In this document: piece by piece, positions 48,539 through 60,375 of the stretch
How positions within the stretch are numbered: the first letter of the stretch is position 1
How the letters are laid out: each line of letters begins with the position of its first letter
NCBI GenBank assembly: GCA_032173965.1
Contig: CM063285.1
Location: 25,021,660 to 25,085,659, forward strand
DNA from: Sitta carolinensis
Taxonomy: Eukaryota; Chordata; Aves; Passeriformes; Sittidae
Direction of reading: 5' to 3'
DNA length: 64,000 nt
Program-made: the position numbers and the translations under genes
Notes under the pieces: model-generated
What the model was told of the DNA's origin: nothing
Seen by the model: only the letters and a program-made list of their open reading frames with translations
Databases searched by the model: none

Positions 48539-51428
48539 CTGGTTTGGACATGACATAATGTACTTACTGCTGAATATATAAACATTATTAAACTAGATAA
48601 AAAGATTGTTCACTATAGTCTGAGTCATGACAGCTGGAAGAGGTTCAAAAGGATGATATCAATGTAATTATAAATAAATACTTTTATCTGTAATTTAAGA
48701 CATCTCTTATTGATAAACACATTTTAATTTTTTATATAGTAACTATTTTGCAGTTATGTACTTTTACAGCAATTAGTATAATGTGCTAAGAATGTTTTTT
48801 AGAACGCTAATCTTCAAACTTTCACAGTTTGAAGACCAGTGGTACATATAGACTTTTGTATTGATATGGTTGTGGTTTTTGTTTTAAAATGTTACTTGAA
48901 TTATATCTCAAGTAGTCTGAAGATTTTGACTGATACATTATATCAGATTCCTAGATCTGATTATACAGGTAAGATTGTGAAAGCAGTTCTGATGTAGAAT
49001 TGGGTTTATTTTTCATATTATATTCATAGAATGTGAATTTCGTCCAATTTGTGATGTGAAAGGGAATTTCAAAATCTGATATAGTTACTCAGAAAGATTT
49101 CAGCTGTGATACTCACTGACAATAATTACATTTCTTCTTCTGTTATCTGGGAGGGATCACTGCTCAGTGCATGAAATGTCTGTGGCACTTGGGAAAGGAG
49201 CAATTTTGTTCATACTCACAGCTTTCCATAATGTCTAACTGCAGGCACTTCACTGGATGGTTTTGGCAGCATGCATTCATATTACTGTGCATTGATTTAA
49301 ATACTACATACAGTGGATTTCGAAAGGTAAAGATCTAGGACATTGCATCCATAAAACTTAATGATTATGCACATGTGAATATTTGAAGGTATTCCAAGAA
49401 AAATTGGTGATCCACTTTCTACAAGTATTTCATCTAATCAGTTCATTGTCAAAAATGTTCATCAGGTTTGGTTTTGACCGAATGCTGTTGTTTGTCATTC
49501 AAATTCAATTTTGAACTTGAAAAAATTAGAAATATTTTGATTTTAGGTACTTACTAAACCGAAGAAAAAGAAAGCACAGTGTGAACAACTGAATATGTCT
49601 ATTCATTTCTGATGTGATTCTGAATAAACTATACCATTTAAAAAAACCCCAAACATATTCACTGTATAAAAAACATCCATTAAGTTCAAAACAAATCGAA
49701 ATAAAGAATGTTGCCCAAGACACAAAATCAAATTGCACCCTGTTTACAGACTAGTCATTGGAAATGAAGCTTGAAAAATCCATATTATATCTTCTTTATT
49801 ATCCAAAGTTGAACATAGAAAAATGTTCCTGTGATTAGGGCAATGGACCAGAAAATAGGCAATCCTAAGTTTAATCACTGTTTCTGCCTTGTCCTCTGTG
49901 TATGATACAGACAAAATGTCTTTCCTTCTCAGGTACCTAAAATCACAATTTATAAGTTCTAAGACTGTCATAATCATGAGGTGCAACCAACTGATTTGAA
50001 ATACATATTTTTGACTAAGTCATTAGTTAAACTTTGGTTCTCAATGAAAACAGCTATGAATGAAAATACATTTCCCTTTTATGTATCATAGCCACCCCTC
50101 TGGAAAACAAAACAAAAGCTTACTCTGTGGTATAAACTGATGTGGGGAATTTTTAACAAAAGAAAATGCTGTGATAATTTTTTTAAGTACAAAATTTTTT
50201 TCTTTGAACTTAATAGATTACCTGAATACACAGATTCTATTTTTTCTGGAAGTCTGACACAAAGCAACCTACATTCTTGTGTAAGAAATAAGAGTTCTCC
50301 TGTTATTATTCTGCATTTACTCAGATTATTACCTCCATGCTTGTTATATCTCATCTGAGTCTGAGAAAATTTTTTACTGATGGTCACCTGTGGAAACATT
50401 TTGTTTAAGTTATCATATAATTGTCATCCAGTAATAAGCCTTTTGTTTTCTTCCTGTAGAAAGTAGACCTGCATAGATAGTTATCTCATATTACAGAAGG
50501 TTGACATAATGCAAGCACTGCTTAAAAATTAAATAATTTCATTAGAGGAAGTGCCTGAACCACTTTCCAGATGACACAATGCATGATAAGCCACAATTGT
50601 GGTATGAAACAAGAAAATAACATATGCTAAAGGATAAAACGTAAAGTATCACAGTTACAATTAGTCCTGGTGTTGCTAGTTATCCTATTAAACTTGGCTG
50701 TACCTAGTGGAAAGTGAAAGATAAATTAAATTTCATCAGAATTGACAAAGTGATTGCATTTTCAAATTTATTTTTCCTTCCTGGAATTCCTTTCATATAT
50801 ATAGCAGACCTAAATAATTTTTTCCTGTACACTTATGATAGCTGAAACAATATTTGTTTCCCTCTCAAGATGTTTTTCCCAACGTTAGGCAAATTTCTTT
50901 GTTTTCCTAATCTGTTCCTATTACAATTTGTTTATGTCATTGCAATGATTCAGAACACAGAAACCGTTAGCCAGCAAATATTAGTATCTTTAAAAATCTC
51001 TGATGACTGTTATCTGTCTCATTTCTGAGAGAACCACAATTTCCATGAGTTCCACTCTTGGCATTAACAGCCGACACCAAAGATAAAGATTAAAAAGGAG
51101 AATAAAAGAGTATTCTCAAATCTGCCAGTGCCTTTTGAGGAGTCGGTATGACACACAGGAAAGGTTACAGATATTTTCCGGGGCACATTTATAAATAATG
51201 TGCAAGGGAATCATCCTGAGCTCTCAGGGCACATATCCAAGATAACCAGTGTGATGAAACTGTACAAAACTTCCCAGTTTCTGCCTGCATTTTTTTTTTT
51301 GGTATTGTTGTTTATTGGTGGGTAAACAACTTTCAGCACACAATAAGACAGAATTTTGTTTTTTGAAGGAAAAGGAATATACATAGAAGCTGCAACATTA
51401 ACAAGTATATTTAACAAACTTTCTTCCC

Positions 51429-51454
51429 TTTTTTTTTTTTTTTTTTTTTTTTTT
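51429..51454. repeat. Poly-T tract (T26)
   Basis: Uninterrupted T run with no recognised retroposon beside it. Confidence 0.95.
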
Positions 51455-51676
51455 AATTGAATGTAAATAGTCACAGAACTTCTGCTTACCAGCAATAACA
51501 CACAACAAAAACTTCTGGGAAATTTAAATTGATTCTAGTCCGTTTATATAATTCATGTATTCATACTAGCATATATTCTTGCATAACAACAAATTAATAT
51601 TTTCATGTTATGACAAATTAGCAAAACTGCAATTGAAAACCTTCTTATGTTTTCACTTACAAAAATTGTAAAACTA

Positions 51677-52028
51677 TGTTCTGGTTTGACCAATTGCTAA
51701 GTGAACTTTATTTTATTTATGTTTTTTTAACATTTATTTATATGGGTTTAGGACCCCTAAAGTTTGCAGGATTTTGACTTAAGGGCCCACTATTTAATTA
51801 ATAAGAGGTACCCTCATTGTTTGTGTGTAAAAAGTCGTGTTTATAAAAATATTGGAAAGTTTCATTTTCCTTAAGTGTAGCACTTCATCTGAAACAATTC
51901 TGTAAGTTATGCTAACTTTACCACTAATATGTTTTAAAACTGTTGTCAGAAAAGACTGGGTTTATTGGATGGAATAAAGTTTTGTTTTCCTCTGAAGTTC
52001 AAGGCCTGTAGATAGTATAAAATAGACA
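51677..52028 (+). mobile_element. Possible old solo LTR, 352 bp
   Basis: It starts TGTTCTGGTTTGACCA, similar to the first bases of the LTRs at 6526 and 23746, and ends TAGACA. The flanks AACTA (51672-51676) and AACTT (52029-52033) agree at 4 of 5 bases. A polyadenylation signal AATAAA lies at 51973-51978, about 50 bp before the proposed end. This layout fits a plus-strand LTR, but each piece of evidence alone is weak and the interior is AT-rich and decayed. Confidence 0.4.
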
Positions 52029-52034
52029 AACTTC

Positions 52035-52527
52035 AATGTCTTCAGAAGAAATTGGAAAACTGCATTGTTGATTTCTCTGTGGGTATGCCATATGCACTTC
52101 GATAATTGCATATTGCTCCTCTCTTTTGTAGGAACAATTTTGGCATCAGTTAAAATCCAGAGATAAATGAGAAATGAAATTCATATTGAAGTTAATGAAA
52201 TCAGTGCGTAGCTCTTTGTGTTTAGCTTTGAGCTGACTTTAAAAATTTAAAAATCATGCAGCTAAATGGTTTTATTCTTCTTGTTGCCCTATATTTTTCT
52301 ATATGGTATTAAAGGAAAAGTATTTATCTTGCATATTGCAACCATTTGAAACTAGTAATACATACCTAGTCAGAAGGGAGCTGCCATTTTTTAATATTTT
52401 CACCTTCATAAATTTTATGTTACTATTTTTATGTCTTGAGGGATGCATGCTAAACAGTCCTGAACCATCCCCATGCTTCCTATCACCGGATACATGGAGA
52501 AGAGATCAACACTTCCCTCTCCACATA
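52035..52527. other. AT-rich unique spacer
   Basis: No gene or repeat is recognised. The 82-codon frame at 52303-52551 runs into the LTR at 52533 and has no recognised domain. Confidence 0.5.
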
Positions 52528-52532
52528 CTTCC

Positions 52533-53390
52533 TGTCACAGTTTACCCCTAGCTGGCAACTAAAAACTGCAAAGCTACTCACTCACTCACTTCCTCCCCCC
52601 TCCCTCCCTCCCTGTGAGTGGTGGCACCAGGAGAAAACAAAAAACCTGTGAAATGTGATAAGAACAGTTTAATAATTGAAAAAAGTAAAATATAATAATA
52701 TTATTAATTAAAATTATAATGATAACAATAATGATTTTAATGAAAAGGAGTGGATCTCCCTCTGGCCAAAGATATGGACAGCTTCCAGATGCCTGTAGGA
52801 CCATGATGGGGTACAGAGGAGAGCTCTCTGTGTTTGCTTATAACTAAGTCAATGTCCTTGAAGAAAGTTGCAACACTTCCAGGTGAGTGATAGAGGAAGG
52901 AGGGGACAGGTGTATGCCGTCATCTGGTCACATCCCTGTTGGCTACAAGTCTGTCCAAGACAGGAGCAGCAAAGAACGGGGCAGCCACCGCGCTCTGTGC
53001 TGGGGCAGCCGCTGCCCCCTGTCTGGGGATCTCCCAGCCTCACATCAAGGCTGTCCCACCTGTGTCTCCCTGGCAGAGAGGAGACTCCTCTCCTAGCCCA
53101 GCTGTGTCACCAGCCCCACTGCATCGTGAGCCAGCAGCCCAGTTTTCCATGCTGTGGTCTGGAGGCTGGGTCTGGTGCCCGGAGCTCCTGTGTGGCCCAG
53201 CCCTTGGTTCCCTGGGGAGAAAGGTGCCTGGTTTTACCATGGCTGTAGGAGCCTCTCAGCAAGCTTAGAGCAGGATGGGCTGGGCCAGTCTTGACTGTAG
53301 CATGCTGCCTGCTCTCTGGATGAGTGCTGGAGGAGGGAGAGGACAAGACTGCCATGGTCCCTGCCTGCATCCCTGTGAAGGCATCTAGCT
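52533..53390 (-). mobile_element. ERV LTR, minus strand, GC-rich U3
   Basis: The left edge TGTCACAGTTTACCCC, followed by AGCTGGCAACTA and CTCACTCACTCAC, is the complement of the U5 end of the avian LTR type also seen at 31971 and 43030. Next come AAGAACAGTTTAATAATTG (R region, with an ATTAAA-type signal on the minus strand) and an AT-rich patch. A GC-rich block from about 52880 to 53380 is read here as U3. Overlapping open frames at 52849-53370 on both strands lie in this block and have no recognised domain. The right edge is uncertain. An alternative end at 52875 would give a 343-bp LTR flanked by CTTCC on both sides (52528-52532 and 52876-52880), leaving the GC-rich block unexplained. Confidence 0.65.
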
Positions 53391-53408
53391 ATGACTGTTT
53401 CAGTCATA
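53390..53408. repeat. Perfect inverted repeat, 8-bp arms, 3-nt loop
   Basis: TATGACTG (53390-53397) and CAGTCATA (53401-53408) around TTT, at the right edge of the GC-rich LTR block. It may be part of the LTR end. Confidence 0.85.
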
Positions 53409-53409
53409 A

Positions 53410-56255
53410 TCAGGCTTTAAGTATTTGCTTTATTTTAACAACAAGTTTACATTGGATGCAAGAGCTACTCAGTGAATTTTTCTTCCATAGAAACTCAAAA
53501 TAAGTATCTAAAACTCCCCTACTGTTTTCAGAGCTGTTGGCAGTCTGATGTAAAATTATTCATTGAGAAAAAAATTCATTCTGTAGCAATGTGTAAAATA
53601 AATAAATATACATTTATGTAAGGATGTTGTGACGTTACATCACATAGACAATTAATATTCTGTTGCCTTTTCTTGAAAGCAATAGTCATGGTCTTACTTT
53701 AAATAAAAACCTCATATCTGGGAGGTGTACTGTGACAGAGTTGTTAGCTTTTTCATTTACCCCGACAGTGCATCTGTATATTTCATTGCCATCTGTATTA
53801 GAAATCTAATCATGGACCAATCTTAAACATTTTCTCTCTGTTATTCTTTGTCACTTGTTTTACAACTGTTAGAGCTGACATTGGTCCATTATTCCTGGAC
53901 AGGGCACTAAACCTTGCAAACATCAGTTATTCAAGGGTGTGCTCTGCTAATGGCCTTGGTCTGTCTGTGTGCTGCTTGTACATGTATTCTCTTCCCTGTG
54001 TTCTGTAGTGGATATTGCTTACACTAAATGTGCCATAAATTGAATTTTTACTACTAGGGCTCATATATAGAGATGCACCTATTAATGGAAAAACTGAAAA
54101 AAACCCCAACTTAACAGGCTGTGTGAAATTAATACACATCAGTCAAAGAAGTGCTCTTTGATATGTGCTGTCATGGTTTTATTTTCCATGCCAATTGCAC
54201 ACCAAAGTTCAAAGGAAAGAAATATCTTGGCAATTTTTAATATCTTCAGTTTGTCCCTTGCCAGACTTTTTATATTTATTTTAGGAAGGTCCTATAGTTC
54301 AAACTATTGCTAAATCATACATGAATTGGGAATTGCTAAAAAAACACCTTGAAGAGAAAAACCAAAAGAAAACAGGTTTATGAGCATGATACACCTTGTA
54401 ATGAGGTGTAATTGAGGTATATTTCTCTCTTCAATAATCTGGTTAGACATGTGGAAAGGACACATAAAACAAACAAGAAAACAAACAGAACCCAAACCAA
54501 ACAAAAAAATACAAACAAAAAATATGAACAAAGAACCTCAAACCAAACCAACCAATCAACCAAAAAAACACATTAAAAAAGAACATGGGATGCAATAAAT
54601 TAATCTCTGACATCTGAAAAAGGTTTATTTAATTTTCTTACCAGGAGAGGTAGTTGAGCGACTCATGGGGTTGAAGGAGTCACTTGAAGGCTCAGTGTAC
54701 TCAGCTCAATGCCTGACTTCATGCATTATTTTGGGCAAGTCATTCTCTTTAACCAAATTTGGTTGACTGATAGATATTCAGGCCAGAAGCAATTGTATTC
54801 TGTCGTTGTACGTGCCCTGGAACAAAAGAAGGTAACTTACTGAAATGTCACCAGTAAGCCTATTTCTGTAATATTCTGAGCCAATATTTTCTCTTAAGAT
54901 TCATGCTTAATTTAAAAATTCCAGAGAATACATTTAGTTGGGAACCTCGAAATAAAGACTTCATAGAACTTCTGAAAAGCTTCCTGCAAAATAATAGCAG
55001 TGTGCCTTGTGAGTTAATGGGTGTCAAAAGGAAGAGAAAAAAAATCAATTAGCAATGTTATTTTTCCTCCGATGTAAGTTGGTTTTTAATTAGACTATTT
55101 AATCGAGAAAAAATTCAGAATAACAATTGAGCAAATGTTGTTAAACTGTTTCCTGATGTAAATCCTGAATAGTGCATCCCCTCACTTTTCTAACTCTTCT
55201 TTAATATTTCATAATGGCATTGAAATTCTCATTTTTAAAAATTACAGAATATAGTGTTGCAATTCTGGAAAAAATGTTTGGCCTTGTTCAAGCAACAGCA
55301 AGGAGATGAAGCAGTAAGTACCTGATTCTGGACTGTAGAGGTATAGTCAGATAAATTAGTTTTGTGCATGTGATTTAAAAAGCCAATATAATCCAAAACC
55401 CAGACACAAAAAAACAACTTTGAAGTTCATAGCAAGATACTTAGTGTTCATGTGTGAGGTTAAAATTAAAGATGACTCAGATAATTGAACAGCATCGATT
55501 ATAACGATTTGAGGAAGGAAACAGCAACAAAGAATTGCCATGCAATTGAAAAAAATTAATGAATGTATGTGAGAATATCTGAAAAAGACATATATACCTG
55601 AGGTATGAATTATGTCACAAAATGCTAATGATGTTGAATTCTTATTTTATTTTCAGAATTATTTCTCTCCATCTTTCATAGCAAATAACTAAAAATTACT
55701 TTTGCATATCACACTTAACTACATTTCTCTGTCCTGAGATGAGGGTTGGATATTATTGGCACTACTCCTGGGCCTTCACCAAAAGTACTACAGCAGGACT
55801 GCATTCACTTGTCTGCCATTGCAGAGTTCCAACTTCACCTGTTAAAAATCTGATGCAATAGTTGTTATCACAGTATTTTCCATTCTTTGCCTTACTGCAT
55901 GAATGTCACTTTTCTGCTAAAATATGAGCTACAAGTACAGATGCTACCAATTGCAGTAGGAAAGAATGGAGCATCCTGTCTGTGGCTGTTCTGCAGCACC
56001 CTTCTTTTATTTAATCTGCAATATGCTTTAGTAGTATCACTTTTTTGAGCAAAGTTGTTGTAATACAAATCAGAAAGTCCATATAGCACAATATATTTTT
56101 TCTAGGTGTTTAAAAAGTACATATATCTAAATTACCTCTGCATTATATAAATTTTATAGAAAAATATTTTTCTCTATGTGGGGAATTACTGTGAAACTTC
56201 TACAGAACATATTTTCAGGGTGCAGCAGGAAAAAGAAGGAAATAAAAGAAAACAA
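53410..56255. other. AT-rich unique non-coding DNA
   Basis: No gene or transposon is firmly recognised. An A/C-rich low-complexity stretch covers about 54466-54570. A 26-bp segment near 54736 faintly resembles the core of a MIR SINE. Open frames are short and unrecognised. Confidence 0.5.
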
Positions 56256-56262
56256 TCCTGTT

Positions 56263-56936
56263 TGTCAGAACCCAGAATGTTCCTCTGACTGCCCTGGGTG
56301 ATGAGAGACCCTGGCAGGGGTCTCAGAGACCCTGGAAAAGAGTCAAAAACACCTGTGCATTTGATTTAAGTACATGGAGAAAATTACCAAATTTGTATGA
56401 AGAATTACAGGACTCTAGAGTTTGAGTAGAGTGATAGTTAACTTGTCAAAGGGTGAAAATGTAGATTTTTAGGGGTTTTATAATGGGGGTTTAAGGGACA
56501 AAGATGGAGGATTTGGAGCATGTCCCTGGGCTTCTTTGTCTTTTAGCCTCCATCTTCTGCTGTGGTGGTGGCACATTTTGATAGGTTCAGAGTAAAGGTA
56601 CACTGCCTAAGAAAGTAGACAGGTATTGGAAGAATATTGTAAATAACGAATACATAGATTTTTGAATAAAAGATAAACACCACCCAGAGGGAGTCAGTCT
56701 GCTTCATTTCATCCTGCAAGACGGACCTCAGCAAGCCAGAGCCACAATGTACTGGATAACAAACAATAAACAAATCCTGGAACACGAGAACGGAGAGATC
56801 TTGGGCTGTTCTTCTGTGCCTGGCTGGGGAAAACAGAGACTTTGGGCAATTCTCAGGTCACAGCAACAACACAAAACCTGAGACCTGTTCTCAGAGATCA
56901 TCTCCATGGTCTCTTATGATGACAGTAATTGCGACA
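56263..56936 (+). mobile_element. Solo ERV LTR, plus strand, 674 bp
   Basis: It starts TGTCAGAACCC and ends AATTGCGACA, giving TGTC...GACA ends. The flanks CTGTT (56258-56262) and CTGCT (56937-56941) match at 4 of 5 bases, consistent with an aged 5-bp target duplication. A polyadenylation signal AATAAA lies at 56665-56670, followed by a U5-like part ending in ACCTGTTCTCAGAGATCAT (56884-56902). The sequence is less AT-rich than its surroundings and resembles a passerine LTR type by memory. There are no internal retroviral genes. The minus-strand open frame at 56543-56785 lies inside and is not a gene. Confidence 0.75.
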
Positions 56937-59501
56937 CTGCTTGGAATAACTTTATTTATTAACTATTGGTGGAATTTATATAGCAAACAATTAATACTGA
57001 AATAATGAGGGAAGAATAAAACCACAGTAAAAAATATACTAAAACCACAGAGTACTGTGAATTACTGGAATAAAAATATAGGAACATTTTCTGGTAATTC
57101 AGCAACTGTTAGTTGAGTTACAGCTGCCCCTGGGTAAACTGACATTTTCATATGCACTAATTAGCAAAGAGGTCAAATAAAATCTCAAATAAAATAGTTC
57201 ATTTGTAGCATTTTGCCTCTATGGAGGAACTAATCTCAAGTTCTGGAATAACTGACGAAGTAAAACCCTAGGTGCTCTACCCACAAGGACTGGCTATTAT
57301 CTATAGCTAATTACCGACAAATGAAATGGAGAAAAATAAATTTGTAGATTAGAAAAAATATTTTATTGTTCGATGAAAGCTGTGAAGTATCTTTATCCCA
57401 AAGTATGAGATGATGTTGCCATGCACACAGAGACACACTAGGTTTTGGTTATGCTCAACTGCTGGAGTGTGTGGCAGCAATGCCCAGGCTGCCCTGGTGA
57501 AATAGCACAGCCCAACATCTCCTCCTCTCATGTGGAAGCCAAGCCAGCAGCTCTGCTGGGCTGACAACAGCAGTGAGCTCTTTTGCTAATTAGTGCAGAG
57601 AGAAATACCTAATTACACAGCAGTAGTAGTGACTCAAAAAGAGACAGCTGAAGTACCTGAAGAAATTACAGTCTTCAGTACCTGAAGAAATTCCAAGCCA
57701 GTCGCACCTCAGTTCTTGATCTAATCACAGAATTGTCCTGTTAAAATTTCCAGAGGCTGCAAATATAATTTTATCTCCATGAAAAATGGAAAGAAAAATG
57801 TCTGAATATTCATCAATAGCATCATCCATTCTCTCAGAATCAGCATCTAGAACTCAAGTGCTCAAGATCATGCATGTTTACACATGTAAATGATGCTAAA
57901 TTACTGCATCCAAAGACTGCTGTTACTACAAACAAAGCTGGTACTCAGTAAGCCACAAGTTTATATGGAATTAGTTTTGGAAAATAGTATTTCTATTTCC
58001 TCCAAATACTTTAAAGATGCACACATTTTAAATGTTCACCTAAACAAAGATTTGTTTTGCTTTCCAGTAAAATAAAATCATATAGATATAAAAACATCAG
58101 CAAATTATCCAACATATAAATTTTATCTTTACACATTCTCAAGTACTCTTTGTTTGGTATTTTTCACTACCTAATTTTGTATAGATGGATATGTTTGCCA
58201 GTGTATAATGATGCATTTTTTATATATTCATACATCATACATTATTACAGTTTGCTGTTTCAAAATATAAAGGCTTCAAGATGATGAACTTGACAGGATG
58301 TTTTTCCATATAAAAGTTAAAATAAAACCTATTTTAATTCAAATAAAGGCAGAAAGAAAGGTATTTGTCAATAAAAGTTTTTGTGTAAAGAGCTGGAGAA
58401 AGCAAAATTTCAGAAACCCATAACTTGTTTCTCCTTTTGTGAATTCAGGTGGTGTTCTCTTCATAGGGGCTTGCAAGTGTGGGTTCTTGAGCAGTGTGAA
58501 TGAAAACTGAAATTCATGCTTGGATTTTGGTGCCATGTGTTTCTGTTATACTTGCTTATTGTCTCTTTTTATTTCAAAGCATGTGTACATCATGACCTAT
58601 CTGTCCACATAATTTGGCAGTGGTCAGAATGCTTTGTCAGAAGTCTGTTGTGGTCTGTAGTACAACTAGGGCTGACTGTGTTGCCATTTTTTACTATTCA
58701 CATGGTGTATTTTAGCCACCTCTGGAATAATGGAAAATATTTTCTCAGTATAAGTTGTTGAAGCACAAGCATGCTTTGAAATTTCTGAGTTACTAGAAAT
58801 ATTCTTCAGTCTCCATTGATTTTACTTCTGTTCATACGTGTTATGAGCAGGAATGAATCCATAAATCTGTACTGTGCTGTATGCACTGGAAAAAAGTCTT
58901 ACAGTCCTTCAGCTCTTGTTCAACTTCCAACTCCTGTTGCTTTCTTTTAAGATCATTTTGGTTTTATTTAGAATACAAAAGACATTAATTCACAGAAACA
59001 TTTAATGGGCCTGCAGATATTTTTTTAATCCTCATTATAATTTAAAATTAATAAATGTACAGAAGAAGACTACTATTGAATGCAAACATATAAACAATAA
59101 CTTGAAGAGAGAAATAAAACAGCCCTATATGACTCATTTTTTTAAAGTAGACTATTGAAAAATGTTTTATAAAACAATGTTTATGTCTCACATGATGAAA
59201 CACAAGCCTTGAAAATTGATAGCTTTTTCTTAATGAAGGACATAATTGACATTTTGAAAAATTATCCCTCACCTAAATATCTGATGTTTTTAACTTAAAA
59301 CTCTAGACAGCATTTAATTGCTTAGGTCATGGTTTGTCACTAAATATTTCAATTAGTAAGCCAACTTAAAATAGAGCATAAGAACCTAAAAGAAGAGACA
59401 ATAACTTACCTTTGTTTTAAAAACTTACTTTGTTATCTCTCATATTGATATTAAAAAAGTAGAGTATTGCCTATGAAGTTGATACAGGTAAAACCCTGAA
59501 A

Positions 59502-59581
59502 CTTGATTGCCTAGTCAAAGGCAATCTTCATGAGTAGCTACTCTTGATTGCCTAGTCAAAGGCTACTCTTCATGAGTAACG
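59502..59581. repeat. 41-bp tandem duplication, two imperfect units
   Basis: CTTGATTGCCTAGTCAAAGG starts at 59502 and again at 59543, a period of 41 bp. Both are followed by TCTTCATGAGTA with small differences (second unit 3 bp shorter in this part). A local duplication of unique sequence. Confidence 0.9.
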
Positions 59582-60223
59582 TGTAACTACAAAAGGGTTA
59601 AGTGAAATCCTTTCCTCTAGAGAGAGGATGTAAAATGTAGCTAAAAATAAAAGCTGTTTCAGCTTTTGAGGACAGGAGGAGCAGAAGAGAGTGTTAGTCA
59701 ATCCAAAAATAATCTCCTTGTATCTACAGATATACAGAAAAGGCATACTTCCTTCTACATAAAAATAAGGTTTTCAAAGCGAAATGGAAAGTTATCTGTG
59801 AAAGCAGAACCTTTCATTCCAATATATTTGACTGATATAGGATTGTATGAACAGTAAAGATCTGCTTTTCAGTATATAGATAGTTTTAAAATACCCAAAA
59901 CAGAATTTTCCATTTGACGTGGTCTGTTCTCTTACGGATTTGTATTTCAGATAACCTACTGTCCTAGGGAAGTTTCATGTGAGTGGTGCAACCCCTCAGA
60001 ATTGGAAACATGTTTATAACAGCTCTTTATCTGGATATAGAAATTATTTTACAATATTTTCATCTGCAAGCTACAGTAGCTTTCAGTTATGTAGGGTGGT
60101 TCTGCTGTTGCTGTGCAGTGACACATTAGGCTGGGCATGTAAAGTAATGCAGTGTGACTGATACAAGCTGATGTTACATTCACAGCACAATGCTTCATAA
60201 TGTGTTATGTCAATGAGAGCATT

Positions 60224-60240
60224 AAAAAAAAAAAAAAAAA
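60224..60240. repeat. Poly-A tract (A17)
   Basis: Uninterrupted A run. Confidence 0.95.
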
Positions 60241-60310
60241 GTAATTCTCCAGACAGAACTGATAGAAGAGTCCAAAAATAATCTCCCTTCTCTCCTCCTC
60301 CCTTCTCCCT

Positions 60311-60375
60311 CAAAAACAAACAAACAAACAAAAAAAAAGAAAACCAAAAAAAACCAAAAAACCAACAAGCAAAAA
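60311..60375. repeat. (CAAA)n-like A/C-rich low-complexity stretch
   Basis: Begins with regular CAAA units and degrades into A-rich sequence with AAACC words. Confidence 0.9.

Larger units (their letters stand above)
43235..51670. other. AT-rich unique non-coding DNA, 8.4 kb
   Basis: The longest stretch without a recognised transposon or gene. It contains A tracts (45959-45974; 48496-48510; 48523-48538), an AT-rich palindromic patch (47375-47425), a hairpin (47599-47624) and a T26 tract (51429-51454). A 90-codon frame at 44383-44655 with a splice-acceptor-like start is discussed among the findings; I do not recognise it. Confidence 0.5.

Noticed and set aside
54172..54190. TGTCATGGTTTTATTTTCC as another LTR start
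   Set aside because: Only the first about 11 bases match the LTR termini seen elsewhere; no further LTR features follow.
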